Assembly: GCA_014654705.1 (NCBI GenBank)
Contig: JACVZY010000104.1
Span: 1-64,000 of the forward strand
Source: Ignavibacteria bacterium
GTDB lineage: Bacteria; Bacteroidota; Ignavibacteria; Kapaibacteriales; UBA4661
DNA: 64,000 nt
Reading direction: 5' to 3'
The first letter of the stretch is position 1. Every line of letters begins with the position of its first letter. The notes beneath the pieces were generated by a model. It saw nothing but the letters and a program-made list of their open reading frames with translations. It ran no database searches and was not told where the DNA came from. Below are positions 7,953 to 18,530 of the stretch, piece by piece. The position numbers and the translations under genes were made by a program.

Positions 7953-9740
7953 ATGCAATGTATGGCGAATACTATTTTTTTGCGCTGCGCAATCCTACTG
8001 CTCATTTTTCAAGCAGGAGCAACCATTGCATCCGCACAAACCGATACAAGCCGTGTGAAATCCGACTCCGCAGTAAAACTCACCGTTACACCCTTTCGCG
8101 TGAGCGGTGGCGTTACGCTTTCGGGAGATTTTTACACCACAGACGGTATCGAATCTCGTCGCCCCGCAAACAATCTTATGGCGATAGCCCGCATCAACAT
8201 TGCTCTTTTTGAGCAGGTTAATTTACCTTTTGAAGCGTTTATTGGTACGAATCAAAACGGCTTTCGGCAGCCGTTTAACCAATTTGGTATTTCCCCGACG
8301 TTTTTTAACTGGCTCACTCTTCACGCGGGTTGGTTTTCCATGCGTTTCAGCGATTTGACTTTTGGCGACATTCGGATGCTGGGCGGCGGTGTGGAGTTTC
8401 GTCCGGGCAATTTCCGCCTCGCTGCGCTCTACGGAAGTACCAATCAAGCCGTTCCCTACGATATCAGTACAGGCGGTGCGGCGGTGGCAGGTGCATTTAC
8501 CTCGTATTCGCGCCCTGTCGTTGGTCTGAAACTTGGGTATGGCGATGAAAATATCGCGTTCATCAATTTTCAAGCAATTCGCGTCAGCGACGACACCACG
8601 TCCCTCCAAACTCCTGCCAATGCTGATATTTCGCGCCTTGCCAGACCGCAGGAAAATACCGTGTTTTCGACAACCTTTGGTTTTGGGGCATTTGATGGAA
8701 AACTCCGCTTCACAGCAGAAATTGCCGGTTCGGCATATTCCGCCGACACACGCTCTCAAAGCCTCGCTGCGCTTACAACGACTTCCACCTTTCAATTACC
8801 CGCCATTCCCGCCGAAATTTTCACACCGCGCCTTTCCAGCCAAATTGATGCCGCCGCAAAAGCAACACTCACGATTGCCCCGACGCAAGACTTTATGCTG
8901 GCTTTGGGTGGTCAGTATGTTGGACCGGGCTTTGTGAGCTTGGGTTATGCGCAGCTTCAAAACGATGTGCTGGACGGCACGATTTCGCCCTCGCTGCGGC
9001 TTTTTAACGGCGGTTTGTCGTTGCGCGGTACGGTTGGTATCCGCGTGAATAATCTCATCGCAAACCGCACCGCGCCGCTTCAGCGTCTTATAGCATCGGG
9101 TTCGGTGTCCATTCAGCCTGTGCAGGCGTTTGGGCTGGATGTGCAATACTCCAACTACGGCATCCGCTCCACGCCGCGCAACGACACGCTTCGCATCGAA
9201 AATGTTTCGCAATCGCTCACGCTCTCGCCGCGCCTGAATTTCGAGGCATTTGGAGGTATGAGTGGTATCTTTGGCTCATATTCGCTGAATAATGTGAATG
9301 ACCTGAACGTTCTGACCAAAGAAACTAACACCAATCAAACAGAGAGCGTGATGCTCTCGTGGACGCTGGGGCTACCGTCAGGGCTTTCGCTGGCAACAAC
9401 GGGTTTTTATTCGGACATCGCGCAAAGCATAGGGCGCACGAGCATCCTCAACATCGGGCAGACCGCTTCCTATTCCTTTCTGAGCGGCGCACTTTCTACC
9501 TCGCTGACGCTTGGCTACGGGATTGTGGGTTCGGAATTGACGACTGGAAGCATGACAACACGTTCTTCAGACGGGCAGATTACAGGGCAAGTAAGTGTAT
9601 CGTATTCCATTGGCGAAAGCGGCAAATTCGGTACGCTCTCGCTGAATGTCAATAACAACAACTATGCTTTTGGGAATCCCGCTCGCGGGCGGAATTTTGG
9701 TGAATGGACGGCATTGGTGCAGTATTCGATTGGGTTTTGA
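7953..9740 (+). CDS. Putative outer-membrane beta-barrel protein
   Basis: The 595-residue protein has a signal peptide (ILLLIFQAGATIASA, cleavage near residue 29). After it come many alternating 8-12-residue amphipathic strands with aromatic girdles, for example FRVSGGVTLSGDFYTTDG, FFNWLTLHAGWFSMRF and LSLNVNNNNYAFG. The chain ends in Phe after ALVQYSIG, a typical outer-membrane C-terminus. I do not recognise a named family. The most economical reading is a barrel of 16 or more strands acting as a transporter, secretion pore or anchor. It is the first gene of a tight plus-strand run with the 2122-residue giant (39 nt apart) and the FN3 protein, and may be the membrane anchor for both. An ATG at 7962 is an alternative start. 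Confidence 0.68.
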   Translation: MQCMANTIFLRCAILLLIFQAGATIASAQTDTSRVKSDSAVKLTVTPFRVSGGVTLSGDFYTTDGIESRRPANNLMAIARINIALFEQVNLPFEAFIGTNQNGFRQPFNQFGISPTFFNWLTLHAGWFSMRFSDLTFGDIRMLGGGVEFRPGNFRLAALYGSTNQAVPYDISTGGAAVAGAFTSYSRPVVGLKLGYGDENIAFINFQAIRVSDDTTSLQTPANADISRLARPQENTVFSTTFGFGAFDGKLRFTAEIAGSAYSADTRSQSLAALTTTSTFQLPAIPAEIFTPRLSSQIDAAAKATLTIAPTQDFMLALGGQYVGPGFVSLGYAQLQNDVLDGTISPSLRLFNGGLSLRGTVGIRVNNLIANRTAPLQRLIASGSVSIQPVQAFGLDVQYSNYGIRSTPRNDTLRIENVSQSLTLSPRLNFEAFGGMSGIFGSYSLNNVNDLNVLTKETNTNQTESVMLSWTLGLPSGLSLATTGFYSDIAQSIGRTSILNIGQTASYSFLSGALSTSLTLGYGIVGSELTTGSMTTRSSDGQITGQVSVSYSIGESGKFGTLSLNVNNNNYAFGNPARGRNFGEWTALVQYSIGF

Positions 9741-9779
9741 ACTATTTTCAATTTTACATTTATCTCACGAGGCTCTATC

Positions 9780-12700
9780 ATGCGCCACTCTATGTTTCCT
9801 TCATCTTTTGCAGTAGTTGTATTGTTGCTTTTTGTACTCTGCAATTTGCCTCACACTGCATATTCGCAACCCGCAAATGCGTCTATCACCCTCATTCTGA
9901 ACACCCCGCCACAACTGCCTGAGCGGGTAAACGATTGGGAACGTCTCAACGCACTCTTTTCCGTTACCGTTACCAATACCGGTGGAACACCGCTTCAGCG
10001 CTTGCGTATAGCCGCTACGGTTACGAACTTAGACAATAACGCCACACTCTTCCGCACCAAAAACGACCTTACGCGGCCCTTTACTGCGCCCGCCAGAATA
10101 CCGACCACGCTTACCGCTCCGCAGATATTTCCAGCAAATTCTATTGAATACGATGCGTCGCTGCAAACGGCTCTGACTCGCACCAACACACTGCCCGAAG
10201 GTGCATACAGGTTATGCGTGAGGGTGATAGACGAGCGCGGCGCGACGCTTGGCATGGAGCAGTGCCGCACCTTCAACGTCATCATACCCGACCCGCCAAG
10301 CCTTATTTCACCTGCAAACGGTGATTCTGTGCGCCGTGCTGCGCCAAGTGTGCCGCTTTTGCCACAATTCCAATGGACCCCTGTTTTTGCGCGGTTCGGG
10401 CAGCAGTCGCGTTACAAAATCCGTATCGTACCGATATTCGAGGGACAGCAGCCGCGTCAAGCATTGGAGGGCAATCCGGCACTGTTTGAGAAAATTGTGA
10501 TGACAAGCAGCTACCAATGGCTTCCTTCCGATGCACAATTCAGTAATTATGCCAACGCGAAGGGCTTCGCGTGGCAAGTGCAAGCGGTGGAAGGAGATGT
10601 AGTCGCAGCTGCACGAGCAATTGGACGGAATGAGGGAAAAAGTGAGATTTTTACGTTTGCTCTAGGGCAGCAAGGCTCTCGGACAAGTCCCGTTGCGGTT
10701 GGTGGTGATAATCGGAAAGAAAAAAGAATCTCTCCTTTTGATAATTCCCCCAAGGGCAACGGGCTTATCGGTAGAAATACTCCTATTCCGATGTCTATGA
10801 TATCCGGCGCGGTAAAATGGTCGTATCGCACGGCAGCGCTGAGTGGCGGAGATTTGGCAGGTACTTCATCTGTTAGCCCTTCTGCGGTGGTCAGCACGGG
10901 CGAAACAGTTTCGGTGAAACAAGGAAATCTCATAGGCTCAAACCCCAACAGCAAAGATATTCTGGCTGTTGCGTCAAATCAGCAATATCCTTTGCCCAAA
11001 CTTACTGTCAAGGTCATTGCTACGGTATCCAACGACGACGAGCGCAGTGCAGGCAACAATTCAGGGGGAATTCTCAGTAAACTTAAACAGCAGGAAATCT
11101 TGCTGGGAACAGCCACAACGGACGCAAATGGAGCGTTTGCCCTTGAATTTGTCAATCCAATTTTTGCCAAACAAGGCGCATACATTGGCGACACAGTTGT
11201 CATGGTAACAACGACCCAAAAGACCGCTAATAACAAGACTGTGCAAGTTACAGAGCAGAAAACCGTTCCGATGTACGCAAACACAGGGCAGTTCAAGGAA
11301 GTGAAGGTGAGCATCATTGCTGATAATCCACACTTTCTCATTGAGGCAAAAAGCTTTGCGATGACCGCCGACAGCACAAAAAAGAACATCAATGTCGGTA
11401 CACTTGCTGCGCTTGCCCGCACCTTCCGCTTGAAAGTATCGGTGCTGAAGTGCACCAAATCAAGCGACAATGATGCCACAGCCCCTGCACAGAACGTTGT
11501 TGTTGCGGTCTATCGTCCAGAAGAATTTTACAACGATTCTGCAGCATTAGCACTCGTGCCGGAAAAGAAGTTGAAACCTACTATTACACCCTATGAAACG
11601 ATTGCTGGTGTGCAGTGCGCACGAATTCACCGCGCTGTGGCAGGCGAGGTATGCAGCCCACTTTTCTTGAATCAAGAAGGCTTACACGACCGTTATTACA
11701 TCAGTGTCAGTGCCGACAAGTGCGAAACCCTGCAAGCATTATTGCAGGTAAAAGCCGTCAATATCGCTAAAGACGGTCTTGCGGACGTGCATTTGCGCGT
11801 TGTGCTGAATTCAGCGGGAGGCTCGCTCGTGCATGGCAATATCAAGCGGCTGAATTTGGAAAATCTAGCACCGAGTGCTGCACTTTCAAGTGCGCAGCCA
11901 AGCAATCTGGCGGGCGTAAAACTTGCTTTGGTGCCGTTTGTGAGTTTGGGAGATAAAATCGAAGCACGGTTGAATATCCAAACAGATGGTTCGGGTAATT
12001 TCACGATTGATTCCGTTCCGAAAGGTGCGTATTTACTGCAAGTTGCCGGAGTAGCGCTCTATTTCAACGAAGACATGGAACTTGCGCGGTGGAAAGCCCA
12101 ATTCACCGTCGATAATAAACCAACCGTCGCCGAAACAACTGAACTGACCACACCCTTTCAATATGACAGCCCCAGTAGCGTAGGACAGACAAGCGCTCTC
12201 GAAGGCGGCACAGCGTTTTCGCCCGGACTCTTAGTCGTGGTCAATGGTCTGGCGGAGGAAGAGTTTATACAAGGGTACGTTGTTACGCCTTTGGCAGTTG
12301 TATGCGGGCGAATGACGGACGATTTGGAAAATCTCACAGGTGGCATAGAAATCAACGATAATTCACCCGTTAAGGCTTTTGCGATGACGGACGCTGAAGG
12401 GCGCTTTGCTATCAATGTTCCGCCCGGAAGTGGTAAATTGACGCTCAAACGGAAAGGCTTTCCGACAAAAAATATAGACTATAACGTACCACCGCCCGAA
12501 AATTTCTTTATTCCTCCGGTGCAGGTTATCAGTTTTGATTCCAAGTCTGCTGCCGACAAAGAACTCGTGGGTAACGGTGGTAACGGAAAAATGGCTACAC
12601 TGCTGGATAAAATCACGGGGCGCAGTAAAATCAATCCCGGCGATAATGCAAAGACCACACTTGCCGACATCTTCACCAGCGGCATTATGCGTGGCATTGC

Positions 12701-15700
12701 AGCCGGTTCGATGTCGAAACTTGTCAACAGTCCTTCGATGCTTCCCACAGGGGTAAACAGCAAAGGCTTTACAATGTCTGGCACGGGCTACAAGAGTACA
12801 AGCTCTCCCATTAGCGGCATTACCGTGCAGGGCGCTTCGGGAGTGTATAGCACAGCAGAATCCAACCTTTTTGGTGCGTTCACGGCGGACGTTTTTTCTA
12901 ATGGCAAAGCAGCCGGAAAAACTGCCTTCGGCAAAGATGCGGGATATGAGAACGCAGCGTGGTATGAAGCGTATTACAACAATGCCTTCAAATCTTCACC
13001 AAACCTTGCTTCGCTTGCGGCGGAAGAAACTAATTCCGATGCTATTGCCATTCTCGACATAGGTGTTCAAGCGCTTGAGCGCGGCGTAGCACTTGCCGTT
13101 ACCGTCCGCTCCAACGCAGACAAAAAGCCGCTTTTGAAGGCAAAAGTAAGCGTTGGCGAAAAATCGGCACTGTCCGACGAAAAGAATAAACAGCAAGCTG
13201 CCGTGATTACAGGTCTGAAGCCGGGCGCGACAAGCCAAACAACAATCCCCGTGCGCGTGGAAGGTCCCGTAGAAGCAAACTTTATTCCAGCTTGGGTGGA
13301 TGTTAGCTTGAAATCCAATGCCGACACAACCTTCCAAACGGTAGATTTGAAGCAAGGTGCACGGGTTTCGGGAAAAATTGTTGTCAAAAATGCGAAGGGC
13401 GAAACGCTCTCAAACCTTGATAAAAACTTGCTTTCTAAAATTTCTATTCGCCAGCAAGGCAAAGACGACCTTATTTTCACGAGTGTCAATCCCGATGGAA
13501 CATTCGTGCTGCGTGGCGTGGCAACAGGCGGCGCAACGATTGTTGCCACTGCTCAAGGATATATTGGCACAAAGCAAAAAGTGAATTTGAAAGCAAACGA
13601 GAACACCGAAATCACTCTCACGCTCACCGAAAGTGCCACGAAATTGGAAACAATATTTGGTTTCCCTGTTGAGATTACCGCGTTGCAGGACAATGGCGCA
13701 ACAGCAACCGTGAGCGGCGCATTTATCAACATCCCCGACAACAAGGTCTTTTCGCTTCCCAAAGGAACAAAACTTGCCTTCAGCAACATACCACTTGAGA
13801 AGCAAGGAAATACGTGGGTTCCGAAGAATAATGCCGTTTTGACAAATACCACTCAATTGCCAATTTTAGCATGGAGTAGCATCCCGCTTTTGCTCAAGTC
13901 TGTCAGCAACGACGGCATCAGTGTTTCCAAAGACGGTAGCAGCAACACCTCCGGCATCATCACGGGAGGCTTAACGCTTGATTACAAGCGCTTTGTCCAG
14001 CAGGGTAAAGGTCCTTGGGAGTTTGCCGATATTGGCTCATTGGCACTTGGTAATGTGCCAACGATTTTCAACAGCAGTGACAAAAGTCCTTCGGAAAGCC
14101 TCGAACTTGCTATTCCCGATGCCACCAAGTCCGTTACGGTGTATTCGATAGTAACGACCTTTGCGCTCAAAGGCAGCGTTCTCAAAAAAAGCGGCATTCA
14201 CCTCAAAGGTTTATTAACACTGACAGGTGAGTTTGCCAAAGTGTTCAAAGATAATGGTAAAGATGTGAGCTTTACGGTGAAAGAATTTCACCTAAAGCCC
14301 AACGCATCTATCGGTGCGGTGGAAATTGGCAGCGACGAAAAAGGTATAGCTTTCAACAAAGACCTCTTCCAGTTCAACGCAAAAAGTATTGATTTTACCG
14401 TCGAAGGCTTGAAAATAAGCGGTACGATGGGTTTTAATCTCAAAGGGCTTGTTACCGCAAAAAATATCGGTTTTCAAGACCTTATCATGTTCACATCGGC
14501 ATCCAACACCTTTAGTGTGTCTGCGGGTGAGTTTAATTTCAACAGCAACAATGTAGCAATAGCAGGCTTCCCGCTTGGGGGCAAAAACTTCTCCTTTGGC
14601 ATCGTCCCAAATACTTCTTCGACGTTCTTTTTGCGCGGCGGTGGTGAGATTGAGAATCTGCCCCACATCAAAACACTGGGACTGACGCTGGAGGTGCGCA
14701 GCGATGAAACCGCGACAGCGATAGCGAAAACAGATTTTGAGCGCGATTGGGCAGGCGTTGCCCAATTCAGACTATCAGGCATGACGCTCGACACGGAGCA
14801 AGGAATTCTGGATGTTGATGGCAGTATTGCGCTGGGTTTGCCGGGCGTGGCGAGTTTGTCTGGCGGAGGCTTTGTCTTTACGCCCAAAGGTCTTGATAAA
14901 ATCAAGTCATTTGGTGGTGAAATTGATTTGAGAATTGCAAAACTCAAAATAGATTCTCTTTCCTTTGGCGACAATCTGCCCTCTCCACCCAAACTTACAG
15001 AGCCAAGCGTGAAGGGGGGTGGACCAAGTTTTGATGCGTGGTCTGAGCCATTGTGGTTGGAAGAGCCACGCAAAGGTTTTTCTGCACAAGGAATTGATGT
15101 TACCATTCCGGGCTTGGGATTGAAAGCAACGGCAAATTTTTCTTATTACACCATGAGCGGCGGAAGGGAATTAAATGTTGATTTGATTGTCGGCAACCCG
15201 AATATTATTCCGCCCATTCCCGTCGGACCGATTACCATTCAGCCCACAGGCGGTGGTTTTACGGTTAATACAGCCGCAAAAGACCTTGCGTTCCGACTTT
15301 TTAGCGATATTTCTATCTTGAATCTTGAAGCGGTCGTGGCGCTCAAACCAACCGTGATGGAACTCAAAGTTGGTGCATCGGCGGGCTTACAAATCAGTGC
15401 TTCTGCGCTTTTGGTATTGTATAAACAACAAGCCGGCGCTGCAAAGATGTTTTTTGCTCCCGTTCAAAAGAAATTTCGCGTTACAGCGTCGGCACAATTA
15501 TCCGATAACCAGTTTTTCGATGTTCCTGCGGTAAGTGCAAAGGGTACGGCAAATATCACTCTTGATTTGGACGGTAAAGAAGGCTATATGTACGCCGGAG
15601 TAGGTTTGGCGGCTGATGTGAATGTGCTTAGTCTCATAACGGCAAAAGCAAATGCTGGCATTATTCTCGGCTACAAGGCGCCGCGTACAGCCATGACTCC

Positions 15701-16148
15701 TGAGCAAGCCGCCGTGCTGCCTGCGAGCTACAACACTTTCTCCGGTGTGGCATTTGCACTGGATACCAAAATCGGTAAAGAAGAGCACGAAGCCCGTACT
15801 TACGACATTTGGATTTGTGATGCAAAAGTCTGGGCATACAGCAAAGCCGGAACTAAGTATTTCATGCTCCGCGATGATAATAGTGGGAATTACAGCTTTG
15901 GATTTGATATGAATAGCGGCTGGGGCGGTGGCGCACGATGCGGCTGTGCAGGGGCTTCGATTGCTGTCGGTACGCAACTGGGCGGCGGTTATGAAGGCGG
16001 CGGACGAGGTTGGTATTTTGGCGGTTCTGCAAGTGGTAGCGCGGAATTGTGTCTTTATTGGTGTGTGGATTTGGATGCAAATATTTCCGTTGGTTATCAG
16101 CAGAATCCCAAAAAAGTTGATTTTGATATTGACGTTGATGTGTTTTAA
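9780..16148 (+). CDS. Giant secreted multidomain protein, TANFOR-like N-terminus
   Basis: The 2122-residue product has a signal peptide (about 1-29, ending NLPHTAYSQ). Its N-terminal beta region includes LPEGAYRLCVRVIDERG, a following Cys, and PPSLISPANG at about 170 with FQWTP at about 196. This is the pattern of Bacteroidota TANFOR-domain proteins. Next come several carboxypeptidase-regulatory/CNA-B-like units, near 440 (GTATTDANGAFALEF), 740 (GNFTIDSVPKGAYLLQVAG), 870 (AMTDAEGRFAINVPPGSG) and 1240 (PDGTFVLRGV). Residues about 1270-2040 are a long run of beta strands rich in Gly, Asn and Phe with no catalytic motif. The end (about 2045-2122) is Gly-rich with RCGCAG and LCLYWC cysteines. No T9SS sorting domain is visible. 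Function is unknown; cell-surface structure or secretion partner is inferred from its neighbours. Confidence 0.75.
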   Translation: MRHSMFPSSFAVVVLLLFVLCNLPHTAYSQPANASITLILNTPPQLPERVNDWERLNALFSVTVTNTGGTPLQRLRIAATVTNLDNNATLFRTKNDLTRPFTAPARIPTTLTAPQIFPANSIEYDASLQTALTRTNTLPEGAYRLCVRVIDERGATLGMEQCRTFNVIIPDPPSLISPANGDSVRRAAPSVPLLPQFQWTPVFARFGQQSRYKIRIVPIFEGQQPRQALEGNPALFEKIVMTSSYQWLPSDAQFSNYANAKGFAWQVQAVEGDVVAAARAIGRNEGKSEIFTFALGQQGSRTSPVAVGGDNRKEKRISPFDNSPKGNGLIGRNTPIPMSMISGAVKWSYRTAALSGGDLAGTSSVSPSAVVSTGETVSVKQGNLIGSNPNSKDILAVASNQQYPLPKLTVKVIATVSNDDERSAGNNSGGILSKLKQQEILLGTATTDANGAFALEFVNPIFAKQGAYIGDTVVMVTTTQKTANNKTVQVTEQKTVPMYANTGQFKEVKVSIIADNPHFLIEAKSFAMTADSTKKNINVGTLAALARTFRLKVSVLKCTKSSDNDATAPAQNVVVAVYRPEEFYNDSAALALVPEKKLKPTITPYETIAGVQCARIHRAVAGEVCSPLFLNQEGLHDRYYISVSADKCETLQALLQVKAVNIAKDGLADVHLRVVLNSAGGSLVHGNIKRLNLENLAPSAALSSAQPSNLAGVKLALVPFVSLGDKIEARLNIQTDGSGNFTIDSVPKGAYLLQVAGVALYFNEDMELARWKAQFTVDNKPTVAETTELTTPFQYDSPSSVGQTSALEGGTAFSPGLLVVVNGLAEEEFIQGYVVTPLAVVCGRMTDDLENLTGGIEINDNSPVKAFAMTDAEGRFAINVPPGSGKLTLKRKGFPTKNIDYNVPPPENFFIPPVQVISFDSKSAADKELVGNGGNGKMATLLDKITGRSKINPGDNAKTTLADIFTSGIMRGIAAGSMSKLVNSPSMLPTGVNSKGFTMSGTGYKSTSSPISGITVQGASGVYSTAESNLFGAFTADVFSNGKAAGKTAFGKDAGYENAAWYEAYYNNAFKSSPNLASLAAEETNSDAIAILDIGVQALERGVALAVTVRSNADKKPLLKAKVSVGEKSALSDEKNKQQAAVITGLKPGATSQTTIPVRVEGPVEANFIPAWVDVSLKSNADTTFQTVDLKQGARVSGKIVVKNAKGETLSNLDKNLLSKISIRQQGKDDLIFTSVNPDGTFVLRGVATGGATIVATAQGYIGTKQKVNLKANENTEITLTLTESATKLETIFGFPVEITALQDNGATATVSGAFINIPDNKVFSLPKGTKLAFSNIPLEKQGNTWVPKNNAVLTNTTQLPILAWSSIPLLLKSVSNDGISVSKDGSSNTSGIITGGLTLDYKRFVQQGKGPWEFADIGSLALGNVPTIFNSSDKSPSESLELAIPDATKSVTVYSIVTTFALKGSVLKKSGIHLKGLLTLTGEFAKVFKDNGKDVSFTVKEFHLKPNASIGAVEIGSDEKGIAFNKDLFQFNAKSIDFTVEGLKISGTMGFNLKGLVTAKNIGFQDLIMFTSASNTFSVSAGEFNFNSNNVAIAGFPLGGKNFSFGIVPNTSSTFFLRGGGEIENLPHIKTLGLTLEVRSDETATAIAKTDFERDWAGVAQFRLSGMTLDTEQGILDVDGSIALGLPGVASLSGGGFVFTPKGLDKIKSFGGEIDLRIAKLKIDSLSFGDNLPSPPKLTEPSVKGGGPSFDAWSEPLWLEEPRKGFSAQGIDVTIPGLGLKATANFSYYTMSGGRELNVDLIVGNPNIIPPIPVGPITIQPTGGGFTVNTAAKDLAFRLFSDISILNLEAVVALKPTVMELKVGASAGLQISASALLVLYKQQAGAAKMFFAPVQKKFRVTASAQLSDNQFFDVPAVSAKGTANITLDLDGKEGYMYAGVGLAADVNVLSLITAKANAGIILGYKAPRTAMTPEQAAVLPASYNTFSGVAFALDTKIGKEEHEARTYDIWICDAKVWAYSKAGTKYFMLRDDNSGNYSFGFDMNSGWGGGARCGCAGASIAVGTQLGGGYEGGGRGWYFGGSASGSAELCLYWCVDLDANISVGYQQNPKKVDFDIDVDVF

Positions 16149-16262
16149 ATCACCACATAAAAGCACATTCACAGCCGTATAACCACTGATTTTTCAGCAA
16201 CAAACTCTCTTTGTATCATGCAAATACCTTCGTTCACTATCAACACCGCGCAGGTTCGCAGA

Positions 16263-18530
16263 ATGACACCTAAGCAGCCTGCAAAGTGCTTGTTTCTACG
16301 GTGTACAGCTTTTGTTCTCAGTTTGCTGTGCCTCTCATCAGAAGCATTTTCTCAAGCCAAAGCCCCCGCACCCACGCAAACACAAGCACCCAAGCGACAA
16401 AAAATCTCGCTCAAAGACTTCCGTGTTTTTGCCAGATGGTCGCCAAAGGGTGCAGTTATTGGTGTTTCGCCTGTGTCACTGAGTAGCGACGGGAGAAGCG
16501 ATACCGTTGCGGCGCTCATCATGCGGAAAGGCGCAAATGACGCAGATTTCATGCAAATAGCCCGCGTGGAACGCGCTCCAACGCTTGACGCAGTAAAGGC
16601 AATCGCCGGAGAACAATCATGGGAGCTATTTCTAGCAACATCTGGTGCAACATCCGACCAAGAAGCATGGCGGATTATACGCGAAGACCGCAGGCGCACG
16701 GCGGCAGCGCTGTTTATTCCCTACCCGTCTATTGGTGCGGCATTGGGCATGGCATACATTGACACTTCGTCCCTCAAAGCACCCGACGGAACACGCTTTC
16801 GCTATGCAGTCCGTTACGTCTTGCGCGGCGGCACGAGTGTCAGCGCTGAACCGCAAGCAGGTGTGGAACTGAAAACAGGTCAAACCTACCGTTCTGCGCC
16901 ACCTCGCTTTGTGGATGCATTGGAATCGGATTCGGTTGTTGCGCTAAAATTTATCATGGAACACGCTTCGGAGCAGGAATTGAGGCTGGCGGCGGTTTAT
17001 AGACAAGTGGATGGACGCGGCGAATTTGAGCAATTACCGCTCTTTGTATCGCCCGGTAAACTAAACGCAACAAAGGCAAATACGCCCGATGCAAGTAATG
17101 AAGCGAGTTCAGACGCAATGATAATTACCTTCGACGACCGCGTAGAGCCGGAGCATATCATTCGGTATTTTGTGCAAATGCAAGACGGTGTGGGCAATAT
17201 GGGCGCTCGCTCCGATACAGCATCAGTGATTTCCCTCACACAAAGCGCCATTCCTCGTATCACGCAAGCCTCCGCAAAGGACACTATCGGGGGAATTTTC
17301 CTGCGTTGGAAGCCCTTAGCGCCAAAGCCGTATTTTCTCGGTGTGCAAATCAGCCGTGCCGACGGACCGGAATCACCCTATACGCCGCTTGATACCGTGA
17401 GTTTGCATGATTCCACGTATTTTGACAAAACCGTGTATAGCGGACGCTCGTACTTTTATGCCATCAAAGCAATAATGCTTCGCCTCGCCCAAGAACAGCC
17501 TTCTGTCTGGGTTTCAGCGGCACACCGCAACAGTTCCAAGCCGCCGCTTCCCGTGTATGGTTTGGAAGGCGAATGGACAAGGGAACGCTTGTCAACAAAA
17601 GACGCAAAACGTAAGGAAATAAGCGGCGTTCGACTACGCTGGCAATCATCAGTCGAGCAGGACGTTGCGAATTATCTGGTGTATCGCGGGCTTCCCGGGC
17701 AGCCGATGGGTGTAGTTTCCTTGCCGATTCCTCCCGGACAAACAACATATTTCGATACCGATTCCACATTGAGCGGAACATCGCTCTACGTCTATGCCGT
17801 GCGGGCAGTAAATTTCACAGGACAAGAAAGCAGCGACTCCAAACTGTTGCGAGTCCGTCCGGATAAACCTGCTCCAATGCGACCACCTGTTGGGTTTGGT
17901 GGCTATGAGGAATATGGTACGGTACGATTGCAATGGCAGCCTGAAGCGCAGGAAGCCTATAGAGTAGCGGGATACAAGGTGTATCGGCGTTTGATTGCGA
18001 CCGAACCGGGGCGTGAACAGCGTGAAAATATCGAACAAGCACCCAAAACTGCTTTTCTTGCACCTGCGGAAGAAAATGCACCGAAGTTTGGTTTTAAGTC
18101 ACTTATGAGCAATACCACAACGGCAACATTTTTTCAAGATGCTTCTCTCAAAGAAAACGAACTCTACGAGTATGCTGTTGCTGCGCTTGATGCAAGCGGC
18201 AATGAAAGTGGCTTATCGGCGGTATTCCGCTTTGCACTGGCGGAGATGGAACTCATGCCGCCCTCGCGGGTGTATGTACGTGAAGTGGAAAAAGGTGTGG
18301 AACTTTCGTGGAGCGAGCAAACACAAAGCAAAGGCAAAAAGATTGTTATTTACCGCCGAACCGAGCAGGAATCAACACCCAAGATCCTTACGGTTTTGGA
18401 TGCCGATGAAACCTCATTTTTGGACAGCAACGTGAAATCAAACACGCTCTACATCTATTCTCTTCGTATGCAGTTGTCCGACAAGCGAGAATCTATTCTT
18501 TCTTACGAGGTGAGCCTACGAAAAGAATAA
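16263..18530 (+). CDS. Secreted multi-domain fibronectin type III protein
   Basis: The 755-residue protein has a signal peptide (LRCTAFVLSLLCLSSEAFSQ) followed by a Pro/Thr/Gln linker. Residues about 45-330 hold a region with a WxLFLATSG strand and AVRYVLRGG. At least four FN3-like units then occupy roughly 340-755, each with a WxP/WQ strand, a YxVYR core and an L-Y-x-Y-AVxA end (for example VANYLVYRG and LYVYAVRAVN; YKVYRR and YEYAVAALDASGNESG). FN3 chains in exported bacterial proteins are binding or spacer modules. ATG 16263 starts the signal peptide; ATG 16218 would add 15 residues. It closes the run begun by the barrel at 7953, and similar trios with TANFOR-like giants occur, as I recall, in other Bacteroidota. 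No sorting domain is seen. Confidence 0.75.
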   Translation: MTPKQPAKCLFLRCTAFVLSLLCLSSEAFSQAKAPAPTQTQAPKRQKISLKDFRVFARWSPKGAVIGVSPVSLSSDGRSDTVAALIMRKGANDADFMQIARVERAPTLDAVKAIAGEQSWELFLATSGATSDQEAWRIIREDRRRTAAALFIPYPSIGAALGMAYIDTSSLKAPDGTRFRYAVRYVLRGGTSVSAEPQAGVELKTGQTYRSAPPRFVDALESDSVVALKFIMEHASEQELRLAAVYRQVDGRGEFEQLPLFVSPGKLNATKANTPDASNEASSDAMIITFDDRVEPEHIIRYFVQMQDGVGNMGARSDTASVISLTQSAIPRITQASAKDTIGGIFLRWKPLAPKPYFLGVQISRADGPESPYTPLDTVSLHDSTYFDKTVYSGRSYFYAIKAIMLRLAQEQPSVWVSAAHRNSSKPPLPVYGLEGEWTRERLSTKDAKRKEISGVRLRWQSSVEQDVANYLVYRGLPGQPMGVVSLPIPPGQTTYFDTDSTLSGTSLYVYAVRAVNFTGQESSDSKLLRVRPDKPAPMRPPVGFGGYEEYGTVRLQWQPEAQEAYRVAGYKVYRRLIATEPGREQRENIEQAPKTAFLAPAEENAPKFGFKSLMSNTTTATFFQDASLKENELYEYAVAALDASGNESGLSAVFRFALAEMELMPPSRVYVREVEKGVELSWSEQTQSKGKKIVIYRRTEQESTPKILTVLDADETSFLDSNVKSNTLYIYSLRMQLSDKRESILSYEVSLRKE

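Noticed and set aside
15498..16172. 224-residue minus-strand frame opposite the end of the giant protein
   Set aside because: Lies wholly in the giant gene's antisense frame, with no family features or start signal.
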